A stretch of 64,000 bases of DNA from M3007 sp031373665 (GTDB lineage Bacteria; Bacteroidota; Bacteroidia; Chitinophagales; Saprospiraceae). Position 1 is the stretch's first letter, and every line of letters starts with the position of its first letter. Where the stretch lies: NCBI GenBank assembly GCA_031373665.1, contig JANMMZ010000035.1, positions 1-64,000 on the forward strand, given 5' to 3'. The notes under the pieces are model-generated. The model was not told where the DNA came from and did not search any database. It worked only from the letters and a program-made list of their open reading frames with translations. Below, one piece after another: positions 53,723 through 61,169 of the stretch. The position numbers and the translations under genes are program-made.

Positions 53723-54289
53723 TTATTTAAAGGGTTGCGTGCCATACATTTTCCCTTGAGCGGTCATTTTGAGCAAATAATTTAATCTTTTATCCATTTC
53801 TTCTTGGCGCAACTGACCTGCTTCTGTGATCCAACTTATTTTAAGTCGCTTATAAAAATGCGAAAACGCTTGGAATTGAATCCAAATTTGCTCATTTGCT
53901 TGTAGTTTTTCCAATATCCAATTCGGGATCACCAACGCATCATTGGGGTCGCCAATTTGAGCAGCAATGGGGGCAATCCCTGATTCATTCATTAGCCCAA
54001 GTTGCTGTAGTTTCCATATCCTTTGGCGGTTGAGTTCTGACAAGAAACTTTTTTTCCTACGCGGTGTGATCCGCTGAGCCGTGCTTTCAGAATCGTATTT
54101 TTTTTTGATCCCATCTATCCAACCAAAGCAAAGGCATTCTTCCACTAAAACATCGTAAGGTAGAGAGTACTTTTCCGATGATTTTGGAAAAATCTGGATC
54201 CAAACCTCTGTTTTTTCCAAATGGTTGGTTTCCAACCATGCTCTCAATGCAGTCCTGCTGGTAGGATAGAATACCTCTGTTATTTCCAT
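53723..54289 (-). CDS. YdeI/OmpD-associated-like protein (DUF1801-type)
   Basis: The 188-aa cytoplasmic-looking protein begins MEITEVFYPTSRTALRAWLETNH. It contains EVWIQIFPKSSEKYSLPYDVLVEECLCFGWIDGIKKKYDSESTAQRITPRRKKSFLSELNRQRIWKL and ends with a helical region rich in lysine and aromatics. This is the YdeI 'bacteriocin-protection' family (YdeI in E. coli has been linked to polymyxin resistance); its molecular function is unclear. The ATG at 54289 is one base after the nrdB stop codon, so it is probably co-transcribed with nrdB. The upstream ATG (54328) would overlap nrdB. Confidence 0.85.
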   Translation of the reverse strand: MEITEVFYPTSRTALRAWLETNHLEKTEVWIQIFPKSSEKYSLPYDVLVEECLCFGWIDGIKKKYDSESTAQRITPRRKKSFLSELNRQRIWKLQQLGLMNESGIAPIAAQIGDPNDALVIPNWILEKLQANEQIWIQFQAFSHFYKRLKISWITEAGQLRQEEMDKRLNYLLKMTAQGKMYGTQPFK

Positions 54290-54290
54290 A

Positions 54291-55274
54291 TTAAAAATCG
54301 GCTTCCATTGAGAAGATTTGGTCTTCACGCTTGGCCATCACCCCTGCTTTTTGATAGTCGCCCACGCGCTTTTCAAAGAAATTGGTTTTGCCCTGTATCG
54401 AAATCATATCCATCCAAGGGAATGGATTGGCCGTACCATATACTTTCTCATTGCCGAGAGAGTTGAGGAGGCGATCAGCCACAAACTCGATATACTGCGA
54501 CATCAATTCAGCATTCATACCAATAAGGCTTACTGGCAATGCGTCGGTCACAAATTCTTTTTCGAACTCAACGGCTTCCGTGATAATACTTTGCAATTCC
54601 ATTGGATCAAGTTTGTATTCAAGCATGGAGTAAAGCAGGCAAGCAAAATCGCAGTGCATCCCTTCATCGCGGCTGATGAGTTCGTTGGAGAATGTCAAGC
54701 CGGGCATCAAGCCACGTTTTTTCAACCAATAGATGGAACAGAATGAACCAGAAAAAAAGATGCCTTCCACAGCAGCAAAAGCGACCAGCCGATGCCCAAA
54801 CGTTGGTGCATTTTCGATCCAATCCATGGCCCACTTTCCTTTCTTAGCCACACAAGGCAAGTTTTGAAGAGCGTTGAATAAATAGTCTTTTTCCTTTGGA
54901 TCCTTGATGTAAGTATCAATGAGTAGGGAGTACATTTCTGCGTGAATGTTTTCAATCGCGATCTGGAATCCATAAAAACAACGAGCCTCTGGTATTTGGA
55001 TCTCGCGCATGAAGTTGATGACTAAATTTTCATTCACGATACCATCTGAAGCCGCAAAGAAAGCCAGTACATGTTTTATAAAATGACGTTCGCCATCGTT
55101 TAATTTATTTTCCCAGTCGTTCATATCTGAACCTAGGTCAACCTCTTCTGCCGTCCAAATGGACGCTACTGCTTTTTTGTACCAATCCCAAATAATGTCA
55201 TATTTTATTGGAAATAGCACAAAACGGTCTGGGTTCTCCGCCAACATTGGCTCTATATTAGTTGTATTGCTCAT
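54291..55274 (-). CDS. nrdB: Ribonucleoside-diphosphate reductase, small (R2) subunit, class Ia
   Basis: The 327-aa diiron-tyrosyl protein has ligands Asp77, Glu108, His111 (IAIENIHAEMY), Glu170, Glu204 and His207 (RDEGMH), and the radical-forming Tyr115. The C-terminal EDQIFSMEADF matches the R1-docking tail of eukaryotic-type R2 proteins. It makes deoxyribonucleotides together with an R1 subunit (nrdA), which is not in this window, an unusual separation. Two inverted DnaA-box-like sequences lie about 60-75 bp upstream. A YdeI-like gene follows directly. Confidence 0.94.
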   Translation of the reverse strand: MSNTTNIEPMLAENPDRFVLFPIKYDIIWDWYKKAVASIWTAEEVDLGSDMNDWENKLNDGERHFIKHVLAFFAASDGIVNENLVINFMREIQIPEARCFYGFQIAIENIHAEMYSLLIDTYIKDPKEKDYLFNALQNLPCVAKKGKWAMDWIENAPTFGHRLVAFAAVEGIFFSGSFCSIYWLKKRGLMPGLTFSNELISRDEGMHCDFACLLYSMLEYKLDPMELQSIITEAVEFEKEFVTDALPVSLIGMNAELMSQYIEFVADRLLNSLGNEKVYGTANPFPWMDMISIQGKTNFFEKRVGDYQKAGVMAKREDQIFSMEADF

Positions 55275-55332
55275 TAGTATGTATTATGTTGTAGTTTGAG
55301 TTGCGAAGTTACGAAACATTCTAAAAAAGGAA

Positions 55333-55350
55333 TGTGGATAATTTTCCACA
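55333..55350. promoter_or_regulatory. Two abutting inverted DnaA-box-like sites upstream of nrdB
   Basis: TGTGGATAA at 55333-55341 is the exact complement of the DnaA box TTATCCACA. TTTTCCACA at 55342-55350 is the same box with one mismatch. Together they form a dyad (AATGTGGA-6 nt-TCCACATT), ending about 58 bp upstream of the nrdB start. In E. coli DnaA regulates nrdAB through such boxes; here this is inference only. Confidence 0.5.
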
Positions 55351-55376
55351 TTGTGTTGAGAACTTGAGGTAGGGGC

Positions 55377-55502
55377 AAAAAAAAACGCGACACTCATTTG
55401 CATCGCGCTCGGATTTCCCGTATATAATCTCATGAAAAGTTTCAAAATTGAAGATCAAAGTTCTGCCGCTTCTTACCATCCTACCGCCGTTCGTTCCCTT
55501 TG
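55377..55502 (-). ncRNA. Candidate small RNA upstream of nrdB
   Basis: On the minus strand a promoter-like TTG-N20-CACTTTTG (TTG near 55537-55539, octamer 55509-55516; only CA instead of TA) is followed about 125 nt later by a hairpin CGCGA...TCGCG (55386-55407) and nine T (55377-55385), an intrinsic terminator. The intervening RNA has potential stems ATCAAAG/CTTTGAT, TTCAA/TTGAA and CGG-GAAAT-CCG. No open frame of recognisable type coincides. It could be an independent sRNA or an attenuated leader of nrdB. I match it to no named RNA family. Confidence 0.4.
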
Positions 55503-55818
55503 ATGATACAAAAGTGCGGCAAGTTTGTCCACTGCCCAAGAACAATAAAAGAGGTTTGTTGAAAAGATAGAAGCGAGGCTTTTGAGCGATTTAAAGCCTC
55601 TTATTCATAGATTGCTTCAAAAAAAGTATATTTGCCAACAGATAGTGAAACATTTAGCGGACAAAAAACTTGTTTTGTTGAAAAAAAACATAAAAAATGG
55701 GTGTATTTTTTTCAAAAAAAGATTATTTTTTTATTCCTTGTTTATTTTAGGCTATTTCCAAGCCCTTCAATGTCTTCGTAAACGAGTGGGAACAGTCTAA
55801 ATTATTGTTTCACCGTTA

Positions 55819-57018
55819 CTAAGGCTCAAAGTACCCAACACTGGCACCTACCCAATCTTTACCTTTATTATAGCGTACTCCAACCATTTCTCCTTTGCTC
55901 ATCCGCACCAAATTATTGACCAGTCTTGGGCGAGCCTCGTCCTTATCCCAAAGCAACATCATCCTGATTTCGCATTTTGATGGTTCGTTGGGGTTGGTAG
56001 TTTTTACACAAGGGATATAATCAACTTTGCGCTGCAAAATAAAATTGGAAGGATCATCCACCGAATTGACATCATCGCGGGTAACATTGATCTTAACACC
56101 TTGACCTGAGAAAGAAAACAAGGGCTTTAATACCCAATTTTCTAAGTCATCGGGTATTTGTTTGAGTTGGTCCACAAATAAGGTCTGTGGCACAAAATTA
56201 GAATTCAAAAATGGCAATGTATGCTTACTGATACGGAAAAACCAGTTTGGATGACCAATCCACTGAGCATTTACTTCAGTGGTAAGATCCCATTCGCGGG
56301 GTAGGTCGTTTCGCCTTTCCAATTCATCAAAAATGATCCTATTATAGATACGTTCCACACCGATCCGTTTACCATTATCATCCAAATAATATAAATCGCG
56401 GCCTTCACGCTTCAATTTTGAAAGGCACAGTACCTTGATACCTAAATACTTTTGACTACCCCAAAAATCAATCCGGGTATTCTGTTTTTCAGGCTCTATT
56501 TCGAGCAATATGGTATTCTCTGGCTTGCTATCACCCACGATGATTTGGCGTAGATATTCTACATAGCCCGCATTATCTAATCCTCCAAAGAGGTGGTTCC
56601 AATCTGTAGAGATCTCAAAATGCTTGCGATAGGACTCTGCCAACAAATGCTGAAAAAAATACAAGGATGGAAACCCTTGCATCTCAATCAGTTGTGGGGT
56701 TAAATTCCCGGCGGCATCGTGACAGATTCCAAAATCCAATTGCAAAAAAGTAGTGTGCGCATTTTCGCCTGGCACTTGCAAGTGCGTAGGTAGAGCGGCT
56801 TGGCTGAGTGCATTGAAGTCATCTTTTGTGATCACATCACAAATATCTTCTACCCCCTGCAGCAGCTGCGTCTTTAAAGAATTAGGCACAAAAATAGGAG
56901 TTTCGCTCACCCGAAAAGTGACCGGCTCTCCATAAGCAGTGTGAACCGTGTTTAGAAATGCCTCATATTTTTCTTGAGTAAAAGCGGCATTATACTGATC
57001 TCGTATTGTTTGATGCAT
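55819..57018 (-). CDS. Uncharacterised protein with ATP-grasp-like features
   Basis: The 399-aa soluble protein shows a QLDFGICHDAAGNLTPQLIEMQGFPSLYFFQ segment (about 92-122), NWVLKPLFSFSGQGVKI (about 291-307; a Lys-Pro and Ser/Gly loop as in ATP-grasp ligases), then FILQRKVDYIP and CEIRMMLLWD (about 350-360). These recall glutathione-synthetase-like ATP-grasp folds, but I cannot assign a substrate. It lies 49 bp after obgE on the same strand and may be the last gene of that operon. Confidence 0.6.
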   Translation of the reverse strand: MHQTIRDQYNAAFTQEKYEAFLNTVHTAYGEPVTFRVSETPIFVPNSLKTQLLQGVEDICDVITKDDFNALSQAALPTHLQVPGENAHTTFLQLDFGICHDAAGNLTPQLIEMQGFPSLYFFQHLLAESYRKHFEISTDWNHLFGGLDNAGYVEYLRQIIVGDSKPENTILLEIEPEKQNTRIDFWGSQKYLGIKVLCLSKLKREGRDLYYLDDNGKRIGVERIYNRIIFDELERRNDLPREWDLTTEVNAQWIGHPNWFFRISKHTLPFLNSNFVPQTLFVDQLKQIPDDLENWVLKPLFSFSGQGVKINVTRDDVNSVDDPSNFILQRKVDYIPCVKTTNPNEPSKCEIRMMLLWDKDEARPRLVNNLVRMSKGEMVGVRYNKGKDWVGASVGYFEP

Positions 57019-57067
57019 ATAGTAGTAATTGATTCGATTTCAGTTACACAACGGTTATGTTATGGAC

Positions 57068-58063
57068 TTACTCTTCATTGAGTTTAGCCCAAAGCATGTC
57101 ATTCATTTTCTGCAAATTTTTATTCGTGAGCGCAGAAATGAAAATAATATCAACGCCTTTAGGCAAGGTTGGGCGCAACATCTTTTCCAACTCTGTATCA
57201 ATCAGATCTGATTTAGTGATGGCCAAAATTCTTGGTTTATCCAATAAATCAGGGTTAAATTCCTGCAATTCATTGACCAATATATCGTATTCATCGCTGA
57301 TACGACGTTCTGTATCGGCTGGAATCATGAACAATAAAAGGCTATTGCGCTCAATGTGCCTCAAAAAGCGATGACCCAAGCCACGCCCTTCGTGCGCGCC
57401 CTCAATGATGCCCGGAATATCGGCCATGACATAGGTGCGGCCTTCGCGTACTTTTACTATACCCAATTGTGGCACCAAAGTAGTAAAAGCATAATCTCCA
57501 ATTTTTGGTTTCGCTGCTGAGATCGCACTCAATAATGTGCTCTTGCCTGCATTTGGGAAACCCACCAGACCTACGTCGGCCAAGATTTTTAGTTCCAGTA
57601 TGACCCATTTTTCAATGGCATCTTCACCTGGTTGTGCATAGCGAGGAGATTGGTGTACAGAGGTTTTGAAAAAGTTATTTCCTTTACCGCCTCGCCCACC
57701 AGGGAATAAGACCTTTTTATGGTCTCGCTCTGTGACTTCTGTGAGCACCTCATAGGTTTCAGCATCCTTTACAACCGTTCCCAACGGAACTTTAATTATA
57801 ATATCATCGCCATCGGAACCCGTTTTTAGCCCTCCTGTTCCATTGCCGCCATCTTTAGCAAATAGGTGCTTGGTGTATTTTAGGTTTAGCAGGGTCCATT
57901 CTTGTGGGTTAGCCTCCAAAATGATATGCCCACCGCGTCCGCCATCGCCACCGTCGGGCCCACCTTTAGGGGTGCCTGGCCCACGATAAAAGTGAGTACT
58001 TCCCGCACCTCCTTTGCCGGAGCGGAGCATTATTTTTACGTAATCTACAAAATTTTCTGACAT
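57068..58063 (-). CDS. obgE: Obg family GTPase
   Basis: The 331-aa protein begins with the glycine-rich Obg fold (RSGKGGAGSTHFYRGPGTPKGGPDGGDGGRGGHIILEAN) and has a G domain with GFPNAGKST (168-176, Walker A), DIPGIIEGAHEGRGLGHRFLRHIER (switch II) and ITKSD as the G4 motif. Obg couples ribosome (50S) maturation with growth and stress. A C-terminal Obg_CT domain is missing, as in many Bacteroidota. It follows the small lipoprotein gene by 3 bp, so they share an operon. Confidence 0.95.
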   Translation of the reverse strand: MSENFVDYVKIMLRSGKGGAGSTHFYRGPGTPKGGPDGGDGGRGGHIILEANPQEWTLLNLKYTKHLFAKDGGNGTGGLKTGSDGDDIIIKVPLGTVVKDAETYEVLTEVTERDHKKVLFPGGRGGKGNNFFKTSVHQSPRYAQPGEDAIEKWVILELKILADVGLVGFPNAGKSTLLSAISAAKPKIGDYAFTTLVPQLGIVKVREGRTYVMADIPGIIEGAHEGRGLGHRFLRHIERNSLLLFMIPADTERRISDEYDILVNELQEFNPDLLDKPRILAITKSDLIDTELEKMLRPTLPKGVDIIFISALTNKNLQKMNDMLWAKLNEE

Positions 58064-58066
58064 ATA

Positions 58067-58552
58067 TTAGAGTCCCAATTCTTTCCCGGCAAAACGAGTA
58101 AGTCCGCCAGTAAGTTTTGAGGTTAGCTGCGCCACGAAGGCGTATTGTTTGTACTTTCTTTTAAATTTGGGTGTAAGATCTATCAAATCCTTGACATAAG
58201 GCTTTTTAATTACGCGCAACCCAAGCGAAACCTTATCAATCATGTTGAGTCCCGACTGCCATTTGTCGGTGCTATTCAGTATTTTCTCCATGTTTGCCAA
58301 GTTTTGGTCATGGTACTTTTTGACGTATTTCACGCCCTTTACTGGGTTCACAAATTTGAGGTCTTCTTTCATAAACTGCACATAATCAGCCAGTAATCCA
58401 TCCAATTTTTCTTCGGCACTCATGCTGCCAGTGGCAAGCCGTGCTATATTTTTCTGGTGTGCTGATAGCCACTTAGTCTGTTTCAATGATGCACAGCCCC
58501 CAGTTGGAAGCATCAAGATTGCGATAAAAAAAACAATAAAATGTTTATACAT
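58067..58552 (-). CDS. Small lipoprotein of unknown function
   Basis: The 161-aa protein has a lipoprotein signal (MYKHFIVFFIAILMLPTGGCASLKQ, lipobox TGGC, Cys20). The mature part is mostly helical and basic (KFKRKYKQYAFVAQLTSKLTGGLTRFAGKELGL at the C-terminus) with an Asn/Lys-rich middle. I recognise no family. It is the first gene of the obgE operon, 3 bp upstream of it. Confidence 0.65.
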   Translation of the reverse strand: MYKHFIVFFIAILMLPTGGCASLKQTKWLSAHQKNIARLATGSMSAEEKLDGLLADYVQFMKEDLKFVNPVKGVKYVKKYHDQNLANMEKILNSTDKWQSGLNMIDKVSLGLRVIKKPYVKDLIDLTPKFKRKYKQYAFVAQLTSKLTGGLTRFAGKELGL

Positions 58553-58636
58553 TATTTTGAATTGATGATGGTTTGAATAGTTGCATCTTAGTACTTAGTA
58601 TTAGTACTTCCCAGACAATCAGATGCTGATCACCAA

Positions 58637-59212
58637 TCACTTGCGCTGTAGTAATTGCGCATGGATGATTTCAGCAAAATAGGCATGTTCCAAAGCCAAG
58701 ACTTTTGAAGCAATATCATGGGCAGAGTCTTGGTCGTCAACGCTACAAGATGCCTGAAAAACAATATCACCTTCGTCATAATGCTCATTTACAAAATGAA
58801 TTGTGATCCCAGTTTCTGATTCGCCAGCCGCTTTCACAGCATTGTGGACATGCATTCCATACATGCCTTTGCCCCCATATTTGGGTAATAACGCTGGATG
58901 TATGTTCAATATTCTTTTGGGGTAAGCCTTTACTAGCCAAGCGGGTACAAGCCAAAGAAAGCCTGCCAATACAATCAGGTCCACATTTTTGGATCGAAGC
59001 ACTTCCATTAATGATTCAGAATCATAAAACATGATCCTATCAATAATCAAGGTTTCTATTCCAAGCGATTCAGCGATTTTCAAAACACCTGCATCGCGTT
59101 TATTAGAGATAACCAAGGCGATATTTACGGTTTCATCGTATTGGAAGTGCTCCATGATTTTTTGGGCATTACTTCCGCCTCCCGACGCAAAAATCGCAAT
59201 ATTGCTTGACAT
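58637..59212 (-). CDS. purN: Phosphoribosylglycinamide formyltransferase
   Basis: The 191-aa enzyme transfers formyl from 10-formyl-THF to GAR in purine synthesis. It has ASGGGSNAQKI (about 9-19, phosphate-binding), ILNIHPALLPKYGGKGMYGMHVHNAV with the catalytic Asn-x-His, and GITIHFVNEHYDEGDIV with the catalytic Asp. The length is normal. It follows the TPM gene by 41 bp on the same strand and may be co-transcribed with the LemA-TPM set, though no functional link is evident. Confidence 0.95.
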   Translation of the reverse strand: MSSNIAIFASGGGSNAQKIMEHFQYDETVNIALVISNKRDAGVLKIAESLGIETLIIDRIMFYDSESLMEVLRSKNVDLIVLAGFLWLVPAWLVKAYPKRILNIHPALLPKYGGKGMYGMHVHNAVKAAGESETGITIHFVNEHYDEGDIVFQASCSVDDQDSAHDIASKVLALEHAYFAEIIHAQLLQRK

Positions 59213-59253
59213 AAACTTGAATACTTCGTTATCGTTTATTATTAAACCAGTAT

Positions 59254-60078
59254 TTACCAGTCACCACCTGCGCCGCCGCCGCCAAACGAACCACCTCCAA
59301 AGGAGCCGCCATCGCCGCCGCCACTATCACCCCAGCCGCCGCTACTGCCACCACCGCCGATCCACCAGCCGCCACCACCGAGGTCACCGCCCCTGCGATG
59401 CATACGCTGGCCATCATTGCTATACATCGTAGTGCCATTTCTTATTTTATACCTAATATAGGCCATAAATGCAAATATCATTAAGAAAGCAAACAGCACA
59501 ATCAGCATAGCCTCTGTAAAGGAAAGTTCTTGGGTGTTTTGGTGGTCATTTTTAAACTCACCCGACATGGCCCTAATAATGTCATCCACTCCGGCATTGA
59601 TCCCTTGGGCATACTGCTGCTGCCTAAAATAAGGAATCATGGTATTTCTGATGATCCTTCCGGCCGTAATATCAGGCAAGGCTCCTTCGATACCTTGTCC
59701 GGTAGCGATAAATGCGCCGCGAGATTCGCCTTCGCTTTTGATCAGCAATAATATGCCATTATCTTTGTCTTTTCCACCAATACCCCAGCGATTACCGAGT
59801 TCAATAGCATAACTTGCTTTGTCATAACCGCCAATATCGGGGCGAATCATCACCACAATTTGGGTGCTGGTACTGTCCCAGTACTGGCGAAGTTTTTGCT
59901 CCAGCCCCATTTTGTCGCCCGAAGAAAGCCAACCAGCATAGTCATGTACATAGACCGCTGGCTCTGGTTTAGGAGGGAATAGATTTTGATCACCTTGAGC
60001 CCAAGCCATGGCAAAGAAACAAGCGGTAAACAGCACCGCTAAAATTAAGCGTTTCTGAAACGCGCTATCATTATCCAT
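59254..60078 (-). CDS. TPM-domain membrane protein with a Gly/Trp-rich tail (YgcG-like)
   Basis: The protein of about 274 aa has a signal peptide (FQKRLILAVLFTACFFAMAWAQ), and then a TPM domain (about 35-165, VYVHDYAGWLSSGDKMGLEQKLRQYWDSTSTQIVVMIRPDIGGYDKASYAIELGNRWGIGGKDKDNGILLLI). A single TM near residue 188-205 and a long glycine-rich tail with W residues follow. TPM domains are linked to photosystem repair in plants but are of unclear function in bacteria. The start at 60078 gives an 8-bp overlap with the upstream TPM gene. The set LemA-TPM-TPM is a recurring cluster. Confidence 0.87.
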   Translation of the reverse strand: MDNDSAFQKRLILAVLFTACFFAMAWAQGDQNLFPPKPEPAVYVHDYAGWLSSGDKMGLEQKLRQYWDSTSTQIVVMIRPDIGGYDKASYAIELGNRWGIGGKDKDNGILLLIKSEGESRGAFIATGQGIEGALPDITAGRIIRNTMIPYFRQQQYAQGINAGVDDIIRAMSGEFKNDHQNTQELSFTEAMLIVLFAFLMIFAFMAYIRYKIRNGTTMYSNDGQRMHRRGGDLGGGGWWIGGGGSSGGWGDSGGGDGGSFGGGSFGGGGAGGDW

Positions 60079-60499
60079 AGAGAATTTCGTCAGGAAGTTC
60101 ATTGTCGTCGTTGTTTTCATCTGTAGGGAAATGTCTGCGTAATTGAGTGCCGACCATGCCGATTACTGTTATGATACCAGCGGCGGCTTCATCGCGCTGC
60201 AAATGTTCTCGAAAAATCCGCTTTTCTGCCTCCCAAAATTGAAAACCGACCAATTCATGGATGCCAGCATCTCCCCAAATAGCATAATTTCGAGATTTTT
60301 CGGCAATATAAATCAGTACCGCATTGCGGTGTTTGGTATTGAACATGCCATAAAGGCGGAAGACTTCCTCTGCGCGTTCCACAGGGTGGTCGCGAAAGCA
60401 GAAGTCTTCCACAAAGATACGTATCTCTCCACTCGTGCCGCGTTCAGCTTCACGAATGGCTTGTAGAATGCCCGTTTCTTCTTCTTTGGTGAATAGCAT
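60071..60499 (-). CDS. Short TPM-domain protein
   Basis: The 142-aa protein consists of a single TPM domain (ILQAIREAERGTSGEIRIFVEDFCFRDHPVERAEEVFRLYGMFNTKHRNAVLIYIAEKSRNYAIWGDAGIHELVGFQFWE). It has no obvious signal peptide. It lies one base after the lemA stop and overlaps the next TPM gene by 8 bp, so all three are one translationally coupled unit. The function is unknown. Confidence 0.87.
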   Translation of the reverse strand: MLFTKEEETGILQAIREAERGTSGEIRIFVEDFCFRDHPVERAEEVFRLYGMFNTKHRNAVLIYIAEKSRNYAIWGDAGIHELVGFQFWEAEKRIFREHLQRDEAAAGIITVIGMVGTQLRRHFPTDENNDDNELPDEILYG

Positions 60500-60500
60500 C

Positions 60501-61094
60501 TTAGAATTTGACCGATGGTGCCTTTTCAGAACCCGGCTGGGACTGGAAGTAACCTTTTGGAGAAAAACCGAAAAGACCTACCAATAAATTGGTTGGGAAA
60601 CGACGGATATGAGCGTTGAAATCTTGAACCGTTTCGTTGAATGACTTACGAGCCGTAGAAATACGATTTTCAGTACCTTCCAACTGTGTTTGTAAGGCCA
60701 TGAAATTCTCATTTGCCTTTAGGTTTGGATAGTTTTCAGTCACCATCAAAAGGCGACCCAATGCTCCAGATAAACCTTGTTGGGCTTGTTCAAATTTTTG
60801 GATGTTTTCAGGAGTTAGGTTGGCTGGATCAACTTTCATTTGTGTAGCAGAAGCGCGGGCTTGTACCACGGCCTCTAAAGTACCTTTTTCAAAATCAGCG
60901 TATCCTTTCACAGTCTCTACCAAATTAGGGATCAAATCAGCCCGACGTTGGTAATCGCTTTCCACTTGCGACCAAGCCTTTTTTACATTTTCATCTTTAC
61001 TTACAGCACTGTTGTAGCTGCCACACATACTGAATACCAGCATAGCACCAAGTGCAAGAAGGATCAATGGAAGGTATTTACGAAATTCCAACAT
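60501..61094 (-). CDS. lemA: LemA family protein
   Basis: The 197-aa protein has one N-terminal TM/signal-anchor (LPLILLALGAMLVFSMC) and a helical LemA domain with NVKKAWSQVESDYQRRADLIPNLVETVKGYADFEKGTLEAVVQARASA (about 38-85) and FNETVQDFNAHIRRFPTNLLVGLFGF near the C-terminus. LemA genes commonly sit beside TPM genes, as here. The membrane function is unknown. A TAATTTTG -7 element lies at 61130-61137. Confidence 0.93.
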   Translation of the reverse strand: MLEFRKYLPLILLALGAMLVFSMCGSYNSAVSKDENVKKAWSQVESDYQRRADLIPNLVETVKGYADFEKGTLEAVVQARASATQMKVDPANLTPENIQKFEQAQQGLSGALGRLLMVTENYPNLKANENFMALQTQLEGTENRISTARKSFNETVQDFNAHIRRFPTNLLVGLFGFSPKGYFQSQPGSEKAPSVKF

Positions 61095-61129
61095 AGTATA
61101 AAATTAATTTTAGGTTTGAATAGACGGGG

Positions 61130-61137
61130 CAAAATTA
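61130..61137 (-). promoter_or_regulatory. -7 element (TAATTTTG) of the LemA-TPM operon
   Basis: The exact TAnnTTTG motif on the minus strand, 35 bases upstream of the lemA start. A -33 TTG is not evident. Confidence 0.45.
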
Positions 61138-61169
61138 TAGATAATTTGTGGATTCATTGTTATATTAGG

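Larger units (their letters stand above)
55275..55818. other. 544-bp gene-free region upstream of nrdB
   Basis: There is no convincing protein gene; the longest short frames run through the terminator or low-complexity A/T stretches. It contains the DnaA-like dyad, the candidate sRNA, an 8-bp GAGGCTTT hairpin (55575-55600), a plus-strand TATATTTG at 55627-55634 with no gene behind it, an A-rich region, and at 55804-55820 a segment TTATTGTTTCACCGTTA resembling the end of the 65-bp repeat family. Confidence 0.55.

Noticed and set aside
55321..55545. A small 74-aa minus-strand protein upstream of nrdB
   Set aside because: It runs through the hairpin-plus-T9 terminator and the DnaA-like dyad, and its composition resembles no protein family.
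55582..55800. A 72-aa plus-strand frame behind TATATTTG at 55627
   Set aside because: The frame starts before the -7 element, is Lys/Phe low-complexity and has no recognisable features.
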